Under the pieces are notes generated by a model. That model worked only from the letters and a program-made list of their open reading frames with translations, was not told the origin of the DNA and did not search any database. Positions 38,002 through 38,099 of a DNA stretch of 38,099 nt are shown here, piece by piece. Within the stretch, counting starts at the first letter, position 1; the number at the start of each line of letters is the position of its first letter. Location of the stretch: the NCBI GenBank assembly GCA_949282945.1, contig CASDQQ010000150.1:1-38099 (forward strand). Reading direction: 5' to 3'. A program made the translations under genes and the position numbers. The stretch comes from an uncultured Eubacteriales bacterium (GTDB lineage: Bacteria > Bacillota > Clostridia > UBA1212 > CASDQQ01).

Positions 38002-38099
38002 ATGCAATGCTGTAATAAAACAAAACACCGGGACGACGACGAATATAAAGATCTGATAAATCGGTTAAACCGTATAGAGGGACAACTCAGAGGCATAAA
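38002..38099 (+). CDS. csoR: CsoR-family metal-sensing repressor, cut by the window end
   Basis: Only the first 32 complete codons are present. The segment DDDEYKDLINRLNRIEGQLR, then GIK, is the characteristic first helix of the CsoR/DUF156 family; KDLxxRLxRIEGQxRGI is its hallmark. The copper ligands further on are outside the window, so copper specificity rests on context: copA upstream and a CsoR-type palindrome at 35669-35687. AGGAG precedes ATG at 38002. Confidence 0.88.
   Translation, partial: MQCCNKTKHRDDDEYKDLINRLNRIEGQLRGI

Overview
The window looks like a contig from an anaerobic, fermentative Bacillota of the Clostridia type. The evidence is low-to-moderate GC, strong AGGAGG-type ribosome binding sites, consensus sigma-A promoters, [FeFe]-hydrogenases, a bifunctional AdhE with Rex, a CsoR-type copper locus and a secG-rnr pair. 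Genes are dense, mostly on the minus strand. No rRNA, tRNA, CRISPR array or insertion sequence was seen.

Layout. (1) 1-6.4 kb: rpoB and the first 668 codons of rpoC, both minus. At about base 405 the rpoC frame runs without a stop into an AT-rich fragment of a type II secretion F-domain (Tad-like) membrane protein. This is probably a chimeric contig end. rpoB has its own strong promoter and is not preceded by rplJ/rplL. (2) 6.4-14.4 kb, minus: secG, rnr, a fused Wzz/BY-type tyrosine kinase and homoserine O-acetyltransferase, then a large lipoprotein with lamin-tail and CotH domains. (3) 14.5-19.9 kb, plus: a nucleotidyltransferase fused to a degenerate phosphohexomutase, then a two-gene unit of a GxGYxYP-family protein and a URO-D-superfamily protein. 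(4) 19.9-22.1 kb: an islet with a large ECF-like sigma factor, a palindrome in front of it and a probable gene relic. (5) 22.1-25.5 kb, minus: a tightly coupled operon of a YqeG-type HAD phosphatase fused to shikimate dehydrogenase, an endonuclease IV-fold protein and an M24 aminopeptidase. (6) 25.6-26.7 kb, plus: ilvE. (7) 26.7-35.5 kb, minus: a seven-gene redox/hydrogen operon, rex-adhE-kinase-[2Fe-2S] protein-hydS-SpoIIE phosphatase-hydA. (8) 35.6-38.1 kb, plus: copA and the start of csoR.

How the genes work together. The most interesting region is the rex-to-hydA operon. A perfect Rex-type palindrome overlaps the -35 element, so the operon should be induced when NADH is high. It encodes an ethanol-forming sink (AdhE), a catalytic-type [FeFe]-hydrogenase, and a putative hydrogen-sensing [FeFe]-hydrogenase with a PAS domain. 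It also encodes an APH-fold kinase and a PP2C-type phosphatase that could form a phosphorylation relay. Groupings of sensory hydrogenases with phosphatases and kinases are known in Clostridia; the seven-gene layout with rex and adhE under one Rex site makes a compact, testable hydrogen/NADH control module. On the other side of the same intergenic region lies a copper-responsive promoter with a CsoR-type operator.
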